Source: Cordia subcordata
Lineage: Eukaryota; Streptophyta; Magnoliopsida; Boraginales; Cordiaceae
Length of the DNA stretch: 64,000 nt
Direction: 5' to 3'
NCBI GenBank assembly: GCA_028554755.1
Contig: JAPTOF010000028.1
Span: 1,222,501-1,286,500 of the forward strand
The notes under the pieces were generated by a model, which did not search any database, was not told the DNA's origin, and worked only from the letters and a program-made list of their open reading frames with translations. The position numbers and the translations under genes were made by a program. Every line of letters starts with the position of its first letter. Position 1 is the first letter of the stretch. Positions 1 through 11,259 of this stretch are shown here, one piece after another.

Positions 1-665
1 TCCATCAAGCTTGACAAAGATGAAAATGGTAAGCTAGTGGACAAAAAGATGTATAGAGGTATGATCAGAAGATTACTTACTTAACCGTCTCTAGACTTGA
101 TATTATGTTTGTTGTGTACTTGTGTACTCATTTTCAATCTTGTCCTAAGGAGTTTTATTTAATTGCTGTTAAAAGGATTTTTAGATACCTTAAAGGAACA
201 CAAGAACTAGGGCTTTGGTATCCTAAAGGAATGAATTTTGAACTAGTAGGTTATTCCTACGCCGACTTTGCCGTTTGTAAAACAAATAGGAAGAGCACTA
301 GTGGTACTTGTCATTTTCTTAGAAATTGCTTAGTTTCATGGTTAAGTAGAAAGAAAAATAGTGTAGCACTTTTAACTGCCGAAGCTGAATATATTGCAAT
401 AGGAAATTGTGTTGCACAAGTTCTTTGGATGAAACAAACTTTGCTTGACTTTGATGTTATATTTGAGTACGTTCCAGATATGTGTGATAATACAAGTGCA
501 ATCAACCTCACTAAAAATCCAATTCAACACTTCAGGACTAAGCACATAGAAATTAGACATCATTTTATTCGTGTTTATGTACAAAAAGGTGATGCTGTGC
601 TTAATTTTATTGACGCTCTGCATCAGCATGCTGATATTTTTACTAAACCGTTGCATGAAAACTAG
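1..665 (+). pseudogene. Sirevirus-type Ty1/copia RT tail and RNase H (partial)
   Basis: This is the end of a copia pol polyprotein, cut by the left window edge. The first 80 bases encode the KLDKDENGK and MYRGMI block that ends copia reverse transcriptase. The frame then shifts by about one base before the DIMF block, and the rest is open to a TAG at 663-665. RNase H landmarks follow in order: VKRIFRYLKGT, the acidic site in YADFAVCK, AEAEYIA, the CDNTSAI block and RTKHIEIRHHFIR, ending in the usual ADIFTKPL. RNase H degrades the RNA of the RNA-DNA hybrid during replication. The frameshift makes this copy non-functional as one polyprotein. Lineage is inferred from the env-like ORF, polypurine tracts and LTR downstream. 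Confidence 0.88.
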
Positions 666-719
666 TTTTTATGTATTAGAAGGGAGTTGGGAATGTTACA
701 ATTATGAAAAACTCAAATT

Positions 720-960
720 TTTTTGCGAAAACTCTGTACCGAGATTCACCTTATTAGTACTGGTGCACCGGCTGTGTAGACTGGTAGCACTCTTTAACTA
801 CTAGTTTTACCGGCTGACCGTACTAGAACACTTCCTCGAGGTATCGGTCGATCGGTAGTCATGATTTTAGGAAATATAAGAAGGGCTCGACTAGTTGAGA
901 GTCATTATAACTCTCACTCTCTCAAAACTCTTCATCTCCTCTCATTCTTTCTCTATATAA
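720..960 (+). promoter_or_regulatory. Internal GC-palindrome cluster with TATA-like site upstream of env-like ORF
   Basis: Between the end of pol and the env-like ORF, bases 735-865 carry GC-rich motifs (accggctg, cggtcgatcggt, tactagaac) in AT-rich surroundings. A TATATAA at 954-960 follows, then a pyrimidine-rich leader to the ATG at 1096. The same motifs sit upstream of the TATA box in this element's own LTR (4410-4643). A separate promoter for the env-like ORF is an inference. Confidence 0.45.
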
Positions 961-1095
961 ACTCCTTCTCAAACACTTTTTTCTCTCAAATTTCTTCATT
1001 AACACACTACCCATTTCGATCATTCCCCAAATCTTAACATCAAAACCCAAGTGTTCTCTCTCTTTTCCTCTCTTTCTCTCAGAACTTTTTCTCTC

Positions 1096-2529
1096 ATGGC
1101 TAATACAAGAAGTAAGGGAAAGAGTCAAGCTTCTGGTTCTAAGAGAAAGGATGGTGCAAGTACTTCAAAAGGCTTAAGGGGCTCAACAAGATTACCTTCA
1201 CCTAAGCCAAATCCATTCTCACCACCTGAAAACTGTGATTATTCTAGGAAAAAGATATGGACAGGTAAACGTTTCATCCCAGATGAACTTCAAAATCTTA
1301 ATATGATTGAGTATTATGTTGATAACAGTTGGATGCAGTGGCGAAGCTAGGGCCCAAGGCTCAGCGGGGCACATTCACTTACAAATATTTTATACAAATT
1401 AAAAATGATTAATAAAAATATGTAATAATTAATACAGTAATGATCTCTAAATACACACAAGAAATATAAATAAATAACTAAGTCATGGTAAATAAAACTA
1501 CATTTTATAATTATTCTTCACATGACTACATATTTTAATATCATTGAGTATTTAAATTATTATCAATATTATCCAATATATCTCTTTAAGTAAGAGACGA
1601 AGAATTATTTATTATACTTTTTTTAATCTCTCTTTTCTATTTTCTTTTCTTTCTTTTTTAATATTTTTTATTTTGTTGCTTTTCTCTCTATATAATAAAT
1701 GACAAATTTATATTTTTTTATCACTCGCCATAATCATTAAAAAGAACACCCTCATCATGAGCGGGTGCACCCTCAATCCAAAGAATGCGCCTCACACAAA
1801 TTAGTCTTTCATTAATAAAATATAACTAGAAATAACACTAATTTTTTTTCTCAAAAAATTCAGGGGTGCTTGTGCACCCCTTCACTTACACTTGCCTCCA
1901 CCACTGGTTGAATGACATACATGACTATGAAAGAGGCTATATACCCACAGTTAGTTAGGGAATTTTATGAACGATTGCATTGGAGACATGAGTATGGTAG
2001 TGTGTGTTCAACTATAAGGGGACTTTCGTTTAAAATTACTAAAGAAGACATTAGGAATATATTTGATATCCCTTTGCATCCACAACAATTACGTATATTT
2101 GCTTTTAGGAATTTCCCACAATTCCCTAAGGGCATTACCGAAGGAAAAGTATATGACTTGTTAATGGGTTATACGCGGGAATATCCTAAGATTCCTCCAT
2201 TAAAAGAAGTGAACCCTGTCCATAAGGATATTATCAAGATGTTTAAGCATAACCTAGTTCCTAAGGACACTCATGATGGGCTAATTTATAAAGCTAAGGC
2301 ATACTGTCTATACTTGTTCCACCATGGCTATAGAGTGAATCTTCCTGAGACTATTCTTTTATATATGAAGAATGTGGTGCTTAGGAACAATGTACTGGAA
2401 TATGTGATGGCCTTGACTAGGATTTTTAGAGCAAAGGGTATTATATTAGAAAAAGCTCCAAAAAATTCATTCAATCATATGTGGAACTTGGATCTTCAAT
2501 GTCTTAAGAGAATAGAGTTATTCTATTAA
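1096..2529 (+). pseudogene. Env-like ORF of Sirevirus element, split by a hAT insertion
   Basis: The ORF begins at ATG 1096 with a basic, Ser/Lys-rich N-terminus and runs to 1335, where a 571-bp hAT-type element interrupts it. It resumes at 1915 in the same frame: the insert plus one 8-bp target copy is 579 bp, exactly 193 codons. The downstream part (FYERLHW, RNIFDIPLHPQQ, LPETILLYMKN) resembles the plant transposon protein domain found in the third ORF of Sireviruses. The frame ends at TAA 2529, earlier than expected, because coiled-coil-like coding continues out of frame to about 3020. Its role in the element is unknown; env-like is a positional name. I see no clear signal peptide. Confidence 0.7.
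1336..1906. mobile_element. Non-autonomous hAT-type element, 571 bp
   Basis: The ends are imperfect inverted repeats, CAGTGGCGAAGC on the left and the complement of CAGTGGTGGAGGC on the right. They are flanked by an 8-bp target duplication, GTTGGATG (1328-1335) and GTTGAATG (1907-1914), with one mismatch. Eight-bp duplications and CA-starting termini are hAT features. The interior is AT-rich, without coding capacity. It splits the env-like ORF. Confidence 0.85.
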
Positions 2530-3526
2530 AGAGGGAGATAGATGCGCTTAAATGAATTTAAAGTTTTGCCTCAAAATGTGAGGAGCCTCATCTTTCAAAG
2601 AATTATAAACATAACTACTTTGATTTCCCTCACGAAGGTGAAAAAGGGCAAGAACTTGATCTTGGTGGAAATGATGATGACAATGATGATGAAGAAATAG
2701 AGGATATAGGAGAAGAAGAGGAAATAGAAGTAGATGAGGCTCGGGAAGAATATAATGAAGAACAAGGGCAATACCATTAGCTTCGATCCAAAACTGTGAA
2801 TGATAAGCTTATGCAATGGTTGTTTGACAAGGTTGATTCCATAGGTGAAAAAGTTGAAACATTAGCTACTATTATAGGAAATCAACACAGCACTCTTGGC
2901 AGCCTTGCCACCGTTATTGGGGATCAAAGCTAAATCATGGGTAGGTTAGCTCGTAATGTGAGATTGATAAAGCTACGAATGGGACTTCTCGATGATAATG
3001 AAGCCGGTCCAAGTCATTAGCCTCTCTTTCCTTTCCTAGTTTTCCAAATCCCACTTCCTAGGATGTTTCTTTTTAAACAATTTCATTTTACTTTACTCAC
3101 TCTTGATCGATTATTACTTTTCCTTGCATGTTATTAATTACTGTTTTTGGTATTTTTACTTGCTCTCTTTGTTCTTACATTTTTTTTATACTTGCTTAGG
3201 ACTTCTATACTTGCATGTTTGTGAGAGAGCAAAGTTATGATACTTCTTAATATTGATGGCTCATTACTTTTCTACTCCTTTCATATGTCTCATAGATTTC
3301 TTACAATCACTTTTGATGATGCCAAAGGGGGAGAAAAGGTATTATAGGTATTGTATTGTGTTGTATTGTTTTTTGATGGTCATACTGCTATTCTATCATT
3401 CTTATAAGCTCATATTATCTATATGCTTTGATATGCCTTGATTAAGGAGATGTCTTGAAGTTAGGGGGAGCTTCCTCTGAGGATTCCATCTTTGACAATT
3501 TTTTCATCGTCAAAAAAGGGGGAGAA
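2530..3526 (+). other. Env-like ORF tail and polypurine tracts before the 3' LTR
   Basis: Bases 2640-3020 encode, with stops and frame changes, an acidic Asp/Glu stretch and then a heptad-like segment (VDSIGEKVETLATIIG), typical of the C-terminus of Sirevirus env-like proteins. Two purine tracts follow: gatgccaaagggggagaaaa near 3318-3337 and aaaaaagggggagaa at 3512-3526. The second directly abuts the LTR and is the likely plus-strand primer. The first is an upstream duplicate, a common Sirevirus trait. Confidence 0.7.
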
Positions 3527-5288
3527 TGTTGAATATATTGGTTTAATATATGATAATTATATTTTGATGATGCTATAATTATATTTCTATATTATCTAAT
3601 TACAACTATTTTTAAGAATATTGTATATCCTGAAGCATTATTGGAGCGAAGAAAAAGAAATAGAGCATGGTTATAGAGCATGGTTCATGAAGCTTGGGTA
3701 ACTTGTAGTTATAGTTCTTTTCTTCCTTTAGTCTTACGTTAAGTTGATCTTAGTACATAAGCAAATGCTATGAGGACAATAAACTTAGTATATTGCATGC
3801 ATTCTTCATGCATTTTGTTCATAAGTCTCGTTCTCTTATACTTGATCATCTTTTCTCCTTAATACATATTTATATATCTTTTATATTCTCTTATTATTAT
3901 ATGTGCACATGCTTTCATTTGCATTCAAAACAACTTTTCTTGCAAAAATTTTAGCTTTGAAGTCCATATTTTTGCATTATAGAGCTGTATGCACTATAGT
4001 ACTCTCTATTATATTGGTATTTGATACTTTGATGGATATATGTGCTTATATGTATGTGTATATGTATATATTTGCATAGTCTTGCAGTAAAAGTGCACTA
4101 TTTTGAGTATAGAGTTTATATTATAGGTAAATGAATATTCTCGTATAAGACTATTACCTATTGGATAAACTATTACTTGTAAAAGCTTTTTCCATGCATT
4201 AAATTAGAAAATCTTATTTTAGATTGATTTGATCTTGCATTTATTGTTTGGAAGATAAGTTGATGCTAGCATTTATTATTGACTTGATCTTATATGAATA
4301 GTGGTTGTCTTATGCCTCCAAAATCTGTAGAAAAATGTTTTACTGTTGATTAGATGTATGGCAACTTTTTGATAAAAAGATAAACAGCTTTTTCAGCCTT
4401 TTCTGCAACTATCGGCCTACACAAGCGGTCGATCGGCTCTATGCTCTGATAAAATAGTGAGCTTTTGCTCTACAAGAAGAGCCTACCGGTCGACGATAGA
4501 GTGTTCTGATGAGGCTCTTTAGTCTACTAGAACTACCGGAACACCCAGGCCCAGGGGGTCTACCGGTAGAGTGTTCCAGTAGCCCCTTTAAGTTGTTTTT
4601 AAAATTTGACCATTGGGAGACTTATTTTTTGGGCTTATAAATATACCATTCTCCTCCCAATTCAAACACAACTTGATCAAAATATATCGACAGGCTTTCT
4701 AAGCATCAATACACTCTTTTTTCTACAATCTTACTTCATTTATTACTATATTCATTGACTACATATTATTGGCATTCATTAATCAAGTTCTTGATCTCAT
4801 AAATTACTTATCCACTTAGAGCAATATAGAAAGGTTTAAATACCTTTGTATACTTGCTCACAAAAAGTTTTTGTGTTCCAAAATGTGAGTTTCTTTACTC
4901 TTGGGCAGCATAGTTGTAAGGAACTTCTCTGAAGAGTGAAGGGTTGAAATCCTCAAGTATTGAGCTAATATTTGTGGTTCTTGTGATGAAGCAAAGGTTG
5001 TGATCATTGTTCTACGCTTCTACAACGTACTAAGCAAGAAGCCGTTTCATTAGTGAACTCTCCGAAACCCTAAGAGAAGACCTTAGGTAGTGGACTAGGC
5101 CCTCGGGAGTTCGAACCACTCTAAATCGCTCCGTTTGATTTTCTTTACCCTATAATCTATATATTTCAAGTACTTACTTTGAATTTTATATGTATTTTTG
5201 CTTGAAATACTTGTTAAGAGTTTTAAGTGCTAATTTGTGCTAATAATCTAATTCACCCCCCCCCCTTTGATTCATTATCTGGGCAACA
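3527..5288 (+). mobile_element. 3' LTR of the Sirevirus-type copia element
   Basis: The LTR starts TGTTGAATAT right after the polypurine tract and ends in a poly-C stretch followed by GGGCAACA, as in other Sirevirus LTRs. It is 1762 bp long. A GC-rich palindrome cluster (4410-4590; gcggtcgatcgg, accggtcgac, ctaccggtag) precedes a TATA box, TATAAATA at 4636-4643. The 5' LTR lies outside the window, so age and target duplication cannot be judged. Confidence 0.78.
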
Positions 5289-5656
5289 CCCTTTTTAGGT
5301 GCAAGCTCTAAATTCTATTCCAATTGCGCTCAGTTTTGCCCAGTTGCTTCATTCTTCTTCCAGAAGCTTCCAAATAGTTTTTTCTTCATTTCTTCTCATC
5401 CAACTCAACCCTAGCTCTGCTCAGTCATCAAATTATCGTCCTTTTGAGCGCCGAGCATTGCTCCAAATTTCACCTAAATCAAGCAATATGCACGCAATAG
5501 TGTAGCATTTACGGTCTAAGCTCAACTATGAACATGTAAACCTTGATATGCACAAGTATGACCAAAATGTTATACTAATATACCTAATAAAGCATAAAAC
5601 ACCTCAAAACAAGAATAAGAATGCAATACATAAACACATACAAAACCAACACGTCA
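5289..5656 (-). mobile_element. Truncated Athila/Tat-like LTR (5' portion)
   Basis: Read on the minus strand it starts TGACGTGTTGG at 5656 and aligns by eye with the LTR at 59800 over about 180 bp (TTGTTTTGAGGTGTTTT, TAGTATAACATTT, CATAGTTGAGCTTAGA). It is cut off at 5289 where the Sirevirus LTR ends. No coding sequence belongs to it. Confidence 0.6.
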
Positions 5657-6158
5657 GACGAATAGGCCAAGGGTCAACCTATGCCCGCGTGCTCGACACG
5701 TATGCTTTCCTTTCCCAGTTGGTTGATGCATACGCCTTTCTCGCCCGGTTAGTTAAAGTGTATGCCTTTCCCTACAAGAAAGAAAAAGCGGTGCTTTCTC
5801 CCCATCGTATCTCCGATGGTTAAGTCAGTTTAAAAAGTCCATGAATTTACGAAGATGAGCTTCAATGTGTTATGAACATGTTCAAAGATCTCTAGAGAGA
5901 ATTCTCACCATTCATCCCCTTGTTATGGGGCATTTGGCTTGGTATTTATAGGTAGGGAGGCTCAATACTTGAAGTTTATCCCAAGTAGCGTACTGATTAG
6001 GCTTGTCTTGATCATTGACATGGCATATGTAGCTATTTTAAGAAAGAAACCACGTGCCTTGCAAGGGGCCCGACCAAGAAGTACCCATGGGGCAAGGATA
6101 CGCCCTCCCCTTGTCTCCCAGCGTACGCATGGGTTTGGGGTCCTTCCTTGTCAGTAGT
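5657..6158 (-). mobile_element. LTR segment of a second gypsy-like element, left half
   Basis: On the minus strand this reads as an LTR U3/R segment. Repeated TACGC/TATGC motifs (ggcgtatgc, gcatacg) surround a TATA box, CCTATAAATACC (complement at about 5938-5949). The downstream block TGACTTAACCATCGGAG resembles a block common in plant Ty3/gypsy LTRs. It is interrupted at 6158 by the Athila-type element and resumes at 17245. Confidence 0.55.
6154..6158. repeat. Target-site duplication GTAGT, left copy
   Basis: GTAGT directly precedes the TGGTGT terminus of the left LTR. The identical pentamer follows the right LTR at 17240-17244. Confidence 0.92.
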
Positions 6159-8010
6159 TGGTGTACGTCTTTGAGTGCAAGCTCTAAAGACCCGCAAGCG
6201 CATGGATCGATGCAATGTAGTGTGTGCAAGAATGGGTGTCAAACCATAGAGAGGCTATTTTGTGAGATGGATTCTATGTGTGTATTCTAGAATGTGCCTA
6301 AAAATAAGAAATCTAAACTATCTATTTTTGAGATTTTGGATTTTTGAATGGTCGGGAGCTCTACTAAAATGAATTAAACTAAACTATGGAATTGGGAAAA
6401 ATGGGGGACAAGCTAATCTAGAGGAACTAACAAATGGAAAGGTGTTAGGGTGACTTCAACTTATGAATTGGTGATTCTATACTCAAATGCTATGGGATTA
6501 AAGAATGATGGCTTACTTTAGTGATTGCTCTTAACTAGGTTGCTAAATTACTGTCTTAATTTCCCCCTAGGACTCAGTATGGGTTCGTCCCTAGGCAGCG
6601 CCTCCTAGAGCTACGGCGTGGTCCTTATGACCTAGGGCCTTAAGAGTGACTAACTAGCTTCCTAGGTGACTTAGAATGAACCTACCCTAGTACCTAAATT
6701 ATTGGCTGGATTTAAAGCCAAGACCTAGTGTCGCCAAGGTCGACTAATCCTATCCTGAAACCTATTGGCTGGATTTAAAGCCAAAGGAGACTCGGCCTAG
6801 GCTAGCCTTAAATTATGCTTCGTCATTCTAAGGTCATAATAGCGGGATTTAACCTATTAACACATTCATACATGTTCTAAGCCAAGGTGTACACAAATAA
6901 TGGGACCTATTCGACTACCAAACATCTCATGCTTAGATTACACCATTAGAAGCAATTAACAACCGACATGTATGCAATATTGAAGCTATATTCTCTACTA
7001 AGCATGCAAATATACATATAGCCATGAATATAAACATTACCCACTTCATAGCATCCACATATAAACACATAGATATGATTATAGCATCGATTAGATGTGT
7101 TTAGTAATAAATAGACTTCAATTTATACACATGCTTCTCATTTAGGCATTTAATCAAACACTTAGACATGAATGAGAAAATAACCATTTGAACAAGAAAA
7201 TCAAACATGTACATATTCAGCCATTTAATCCCATATCACAAGAGTATAAAGCTAACCCATTACATAAGTTAAATCACCCTACACAATTCTACTCAATCAT
7301 AATAAGAAATAGAATGAAAGAGAGTTTATGAAGCTCCCCTTTCATCCTAGCTAATCTTATACAAAGCTCTTGAGCAAACTTGAATCTAAATGTTTGAAAC
7401 CCTCTAAATCTTCTTGCTTCAAGGTGATGAGAAGTGTGAGAGAGTGTGTGTGATGTGGGTGAAAACTAGGGTTAAGTGTGTGTTTGTGTGATGGGTGTGT
7501 AAAGATCCTCTCTCAAAATTGTCAAAACGCTCTCCCTTTTAAGTCTGAAAATCAGGCTTTTATATCAGCTCTTTACGCTCTGCCGATCGACCAAACCAGT
7601 CGACGGGCTTCTTCTCTTAGCTCGACCAGCTTTGGAGGGGTGGTCGTTCGGCTAGTTTTGGCACCTCTCTGGAGTGGCTGGTCAACCGGCTCCTTCTTCT
7701 TGATCGTCTGGTTGACTTCTTTCCTCCATTCTTTGTCTTTCTGGCCTTCGATCTTCTCATTTTGACTCGTACATCTCCCATCTTTATCACCTATCATTGC
7801 AAAATCTCGATCTTAACGCAAAGTTCACCTAAATCATTGAAAACAAGCAATTAGTGTAGCAATTTGTCTCTTAAACTCAATATGTACATTTGTTAATGCT
7901 TAAGCCTATTCTTATCAAAAGTACTACACCAATGCATCTATTTGAGCACTTAATACCTCTTAAACGAAGGTAAATTACAATGCAAAAACACATAAAAACA
8001 CAACACATCA
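6159..8010 (-). repeat. 3' LTR of the Athila/Tat-type element
   Basis: This LTR is 1852 bp, colinear with the copy at 15353-17239 and mostly identical by eye. It is about 35 bp shorter, chiefly through missing copies of the GGTCGACC-type module near 7580-7700. A TATA box lies at about 7558-7565 on the minus strand. Confidence 0.92.
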
Positions 8011-9419
8011 ACACCCCCAAACCTTCTCCTTGCTCATCCTCAAGTAAGCCCAATCTTAAATTTATTTCTAAAGCTGATACAATGGATTGCCTAAAGGATT
8101 GACTCGCTATCAAGGTTAGTCTAAGAAGCATGAAGGGGGCATTCCTACTATGGAGAGATATCCAAATCTCTTTGGATCCTCCCTCTACTCATAAGGGGTC
8201 TCATTCCTTGTAGAAATTTCCCAAGTAGCCAATCCACCACGAGCCTAGGATTCTAACTCACGCACTCGGGATATTGATATTTCATGCTCCCTCAACTAAC
8301 ACGGCCTCCTCAACATGTACCAAGTCTCAAAGACAAGAAGAGAGAATATACAAACACAATAGCTTAAAAAAACCTTATTCACATGTCTACAAAGATGATA
8401 ACTTGTGCTAAGTTGACATTGTGTCACTTATGCACTTATTCACTAACTTTTTGGTGCCTTTGGCTTTTTCTCTTTTTCACTTCATTTTTTATATATTTTT
8501 GCTCCTTTTTGCCTTTTTCAAATTTTTTGGATTTTTCATACTTTGTATTGTATTCACAAGAAGAAAGAAAAAGAAAGGCTTAAGCACATAAAAAGAACCA
8601 ATAAAGGAAGAGGCACTCACATCAACAACCCTTTTCCAACACTCTTTCCTACCAAGCTATGGGGTGGCCACATGAGTTATTCTTAAAGGTCCTCACTCCC
8701 CACAACTTTGGAGGGCATCCCCTCCAAGACTTTGTTTTCAAGCCACTCTATTCATTTTTCCCACAATGCATCTCATCTTCACAATTCAATAAAGTCAATC
8801 ACAATAGTCAACATATTGATCAACAAAGAAATAAATGACTCTACATGCATCAAAATTGAAAAACTTTCACCATTTTTAAGCACATAATGCAATCTACCCT
8901 AAGCAAGATATATAACAAGAAAACCAAACTCCCACACCCCCAAACTGAAACTTTGCTTATCCTCAAGCAAATAGAGCAAAACACTTAAACAAGCAAATTG
9001 GCATTACAAAGCAAGTAAGGGTGGTGAGGATGGGGTAAAAACATAAGGAACAAGTAGAGGAAGAATAGATACAACTTTGTATTTTCTTCAAAGCTTTCCA
9101 TGCCACTGATAAATAACCATACTACTAATCCTATAACTCACAATTCATAAACACTCACAAAGAAAACAAGATTAGTAGCATTGCCTATGCATGCTTGCAT
9201 TGGCATGTGCAATAATAAGCAATGGTATATCTTATGGGACAAAGGATCGGGATTCAACACTTTGGTTTAGGTGCAAGAAAGATAAAAGAAAGAAAGAAAA
9301 TAAAAAGAAAAGAAAGTGAAACAAATGCAAAACTGCAAAATTGAACCTAGGTTGCCTCCTAGTAGCGCTAACCACCATACCGTCAGCCGGGCAAACACCA
9401 ACTCATCTTCAACTTCCAT
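8011..9419 (-). other. 3' non-coding region of the Athila/Tat-type element, with duplicated polypurine motif
   Basis: No domain-bearing ORF is present. The 12-mer GTTTGGGGGTGT (minus strand) abuts the LTR at 8011-8022 and recurs exactly at 8934-8945. Each is preceded by a similar GAGGAT(A/G)AGCAA block. The copy beside the LTR is the likely polypurine primer; the second may be an old duplicate. The block GGCAACCTAGGTT (about 9340-9355, minus) is typical of the region after integrase in Tat-branch elements. Confidence 0.65.
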
Positions 9420-10717
9420 AGATGGGGTCCTGAAGCACTAAAGCCTCCACACGAGCCATGCTTGGATCATATGCATGCTTCAGGCGTTGCCCATTCACTG
9501 TCAACTCTCGGCCATCCTTCAAGTCTTTAATCTTGATTGCACTGGAAGGATAGGCAACCATCACCTTATATGGACCATCCCATCTTGTCTTGAGCTTTCC
9601 TGGAAAGATTTCAATCGTGAGTTAAACAACCAAACTTTATCAGAAGGAGAGAATGATTTCTTAATAACATGTTTATCATGAATTCTTTTCATCTTATCCT
9701 TATAAAGTTTAGATTCTCATACGCCTTGAATCTAAGCTCTTCCAATTTCGCTAGGTCTAGCTTCCTTTTCTTACCCGCTCTTGCCAAGTCAAAATTTAGG
9801 GCTTTGATTGCCTAATAAGCTCTATGCTCTAGTTCTACCGGCAAGTGACAAGTTTTACCATAAACCAATCTATACGAAGACATACCAATGGGAGTCTTAA
9901 AGGAGGTACGGTATGCCCACAAAGCATCATTTAGCCTAATAGACCAATCTCTCCTATCGGGCCTAACTGTTTTCTCTAAAATGTGCTTGATCTCCCTATT
10001 GGACACCTCTACTTGTCCACTAGTTTGCGGGTGATAGGGAGTGGCTACCTTATGGGTGACCGAATATCTTCTCAACAAGGCCTCTAAAGTCCTATGGCAA
10101 AAATGCAAACCCCCATCACTAATTAAGACCCTCCAAATCTAGAGAAAATGTTTTCTTTAATAAACTTAACCACTACCCTATGGTTATTAGTGCATGTGGG
10201 AATTGCCTCAACCCATTTGGACACATAATCAACGGCCACTAAAATGTATTGGTACCCATAAGAAGGTGGAAATGGACCCATGAAATCTATACCCTAAACA
10301 TCAAACAACTCACATGGAAGAATAGCGGATAAAGGCATCATGTTTCTCCTAGAGATGGACCCAGATTGTTGACATTTAAAACACTTTTTTCAATACTCTT
10401 GGGCATCCCTAAAGAGAGTGGGCCAAAACTGTCCACATTACAAGACCTTTGGCGGTCTTCTTCCTACTAAAATGACCCCCACACCCCTCATCATGACACA
10501 TGCTCAAAACACTCTTAAAGTTGTCCTCGAGTACACACCAGCGAATCATTTGATCCACACAAACTTTAAAAAGATAGGGGTCCTCCCAAAAGGAATGCCT
10601 AGCTAGTGCTAGGAACATATCTTTTTCTCTCTTCTCCCAATAGAAAGGAAGATGCCCGGTTGCAAGATAATTGACAATATGAGCAAACCATGGTGTGTGA
10701 TGAGAGACAGCAAACAA
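9420..10717 (-). pseudogene. Integrase, Ty3/gypsy type, broken
   Basis: On the minus strand a zinc-binding segment comes first (CHDEGCGGHFSRKKTAKGL, about 10450-10510). The catalytic core is next, interrupted by stops between 10130 and 10400, where the first catalytic Asp should lie. The second Asp block (LISDGG, about 10120) and the Glu block ([12 protein letters not shown], about 10000) are visible. After LEHRAY a TGG codon has become TAG (9812-9814). The C-terminal part continues to about 9420 with FPGKLKTRWDGPY-like and RVEALVLQDP motifs. Integrase inserts the element's cDNA; this copy cannot be functional. Confidence 0.85.
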
Positions 10718-11259
10718 TTACTCATCAGGAAATGAATCATGAAAAGGGAATGGATCGCTAGAAGACTCATTAACAAGACGGGAAAGATGATCCGCAACTA
10801 AATTTTCTCTACCCTTCTTATCTCGGATTTTTATGTCAAACTCTTGAAGGAGGAGCAACCACCTAATCAAGCGGGGCTTAGATTCTTTCCTAGATAACAA
10901 ATACTTCAATGCCGCATGATCGGTGCAGATAATCACTTGGACCCTAGGGTGTACAAGCTAAACTTGTCAAGGGAGAAGACTATTGCTACAAGCTCTTTTT
11001 CTGTGGTGGTATAGTTCGTTTGGGCTTCATCAAGAGTCTTGCTATCATAGTACACAACATGGGGCAACTTGTCTTTTCTTTGACCTAAGATGACTCCTAT
11101 CACATAATCGGATGCATCACACATAACCTCAAATGGGAGACTGTAGTTAGGTGGCTGGATAATCGAGGATGTAGACAATAAGGATTTAAGCCTATTGAAA
11201 ACTCTAACACATTCATCATCAAAGTCAAAAGGGACATCTTGTGCTAGGAGCCTAGACAA
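10718..11259 (-). pseudogene. RNase H domain of Ty3/gypsy pol, broken
   Basis: The start is CDASDYVIGVILGQ, followed by the YYDSKTLDEAQTNYTTTEKELVA block and, after a stop near 10936, the [10 protein letters not shown] segment and VADHLSRL terminus. These are the standard order of RNase H and its connection to integrase in Athila/Tat elements. At least one stop and a frame change separate the halves. Most catalytic acidic positions (D of CDAS, E of TEKE, D of CTDHA) are still readable. Confidence 0.85.

Noticed and set aside
1096..2529. Env-like ORF as evidence of an infectious virus
   Set aside because: The similarity is to Sirevirus third ORFs of plant retrotransposons. I see no clear membrane-fusion features, and the copy is broken.
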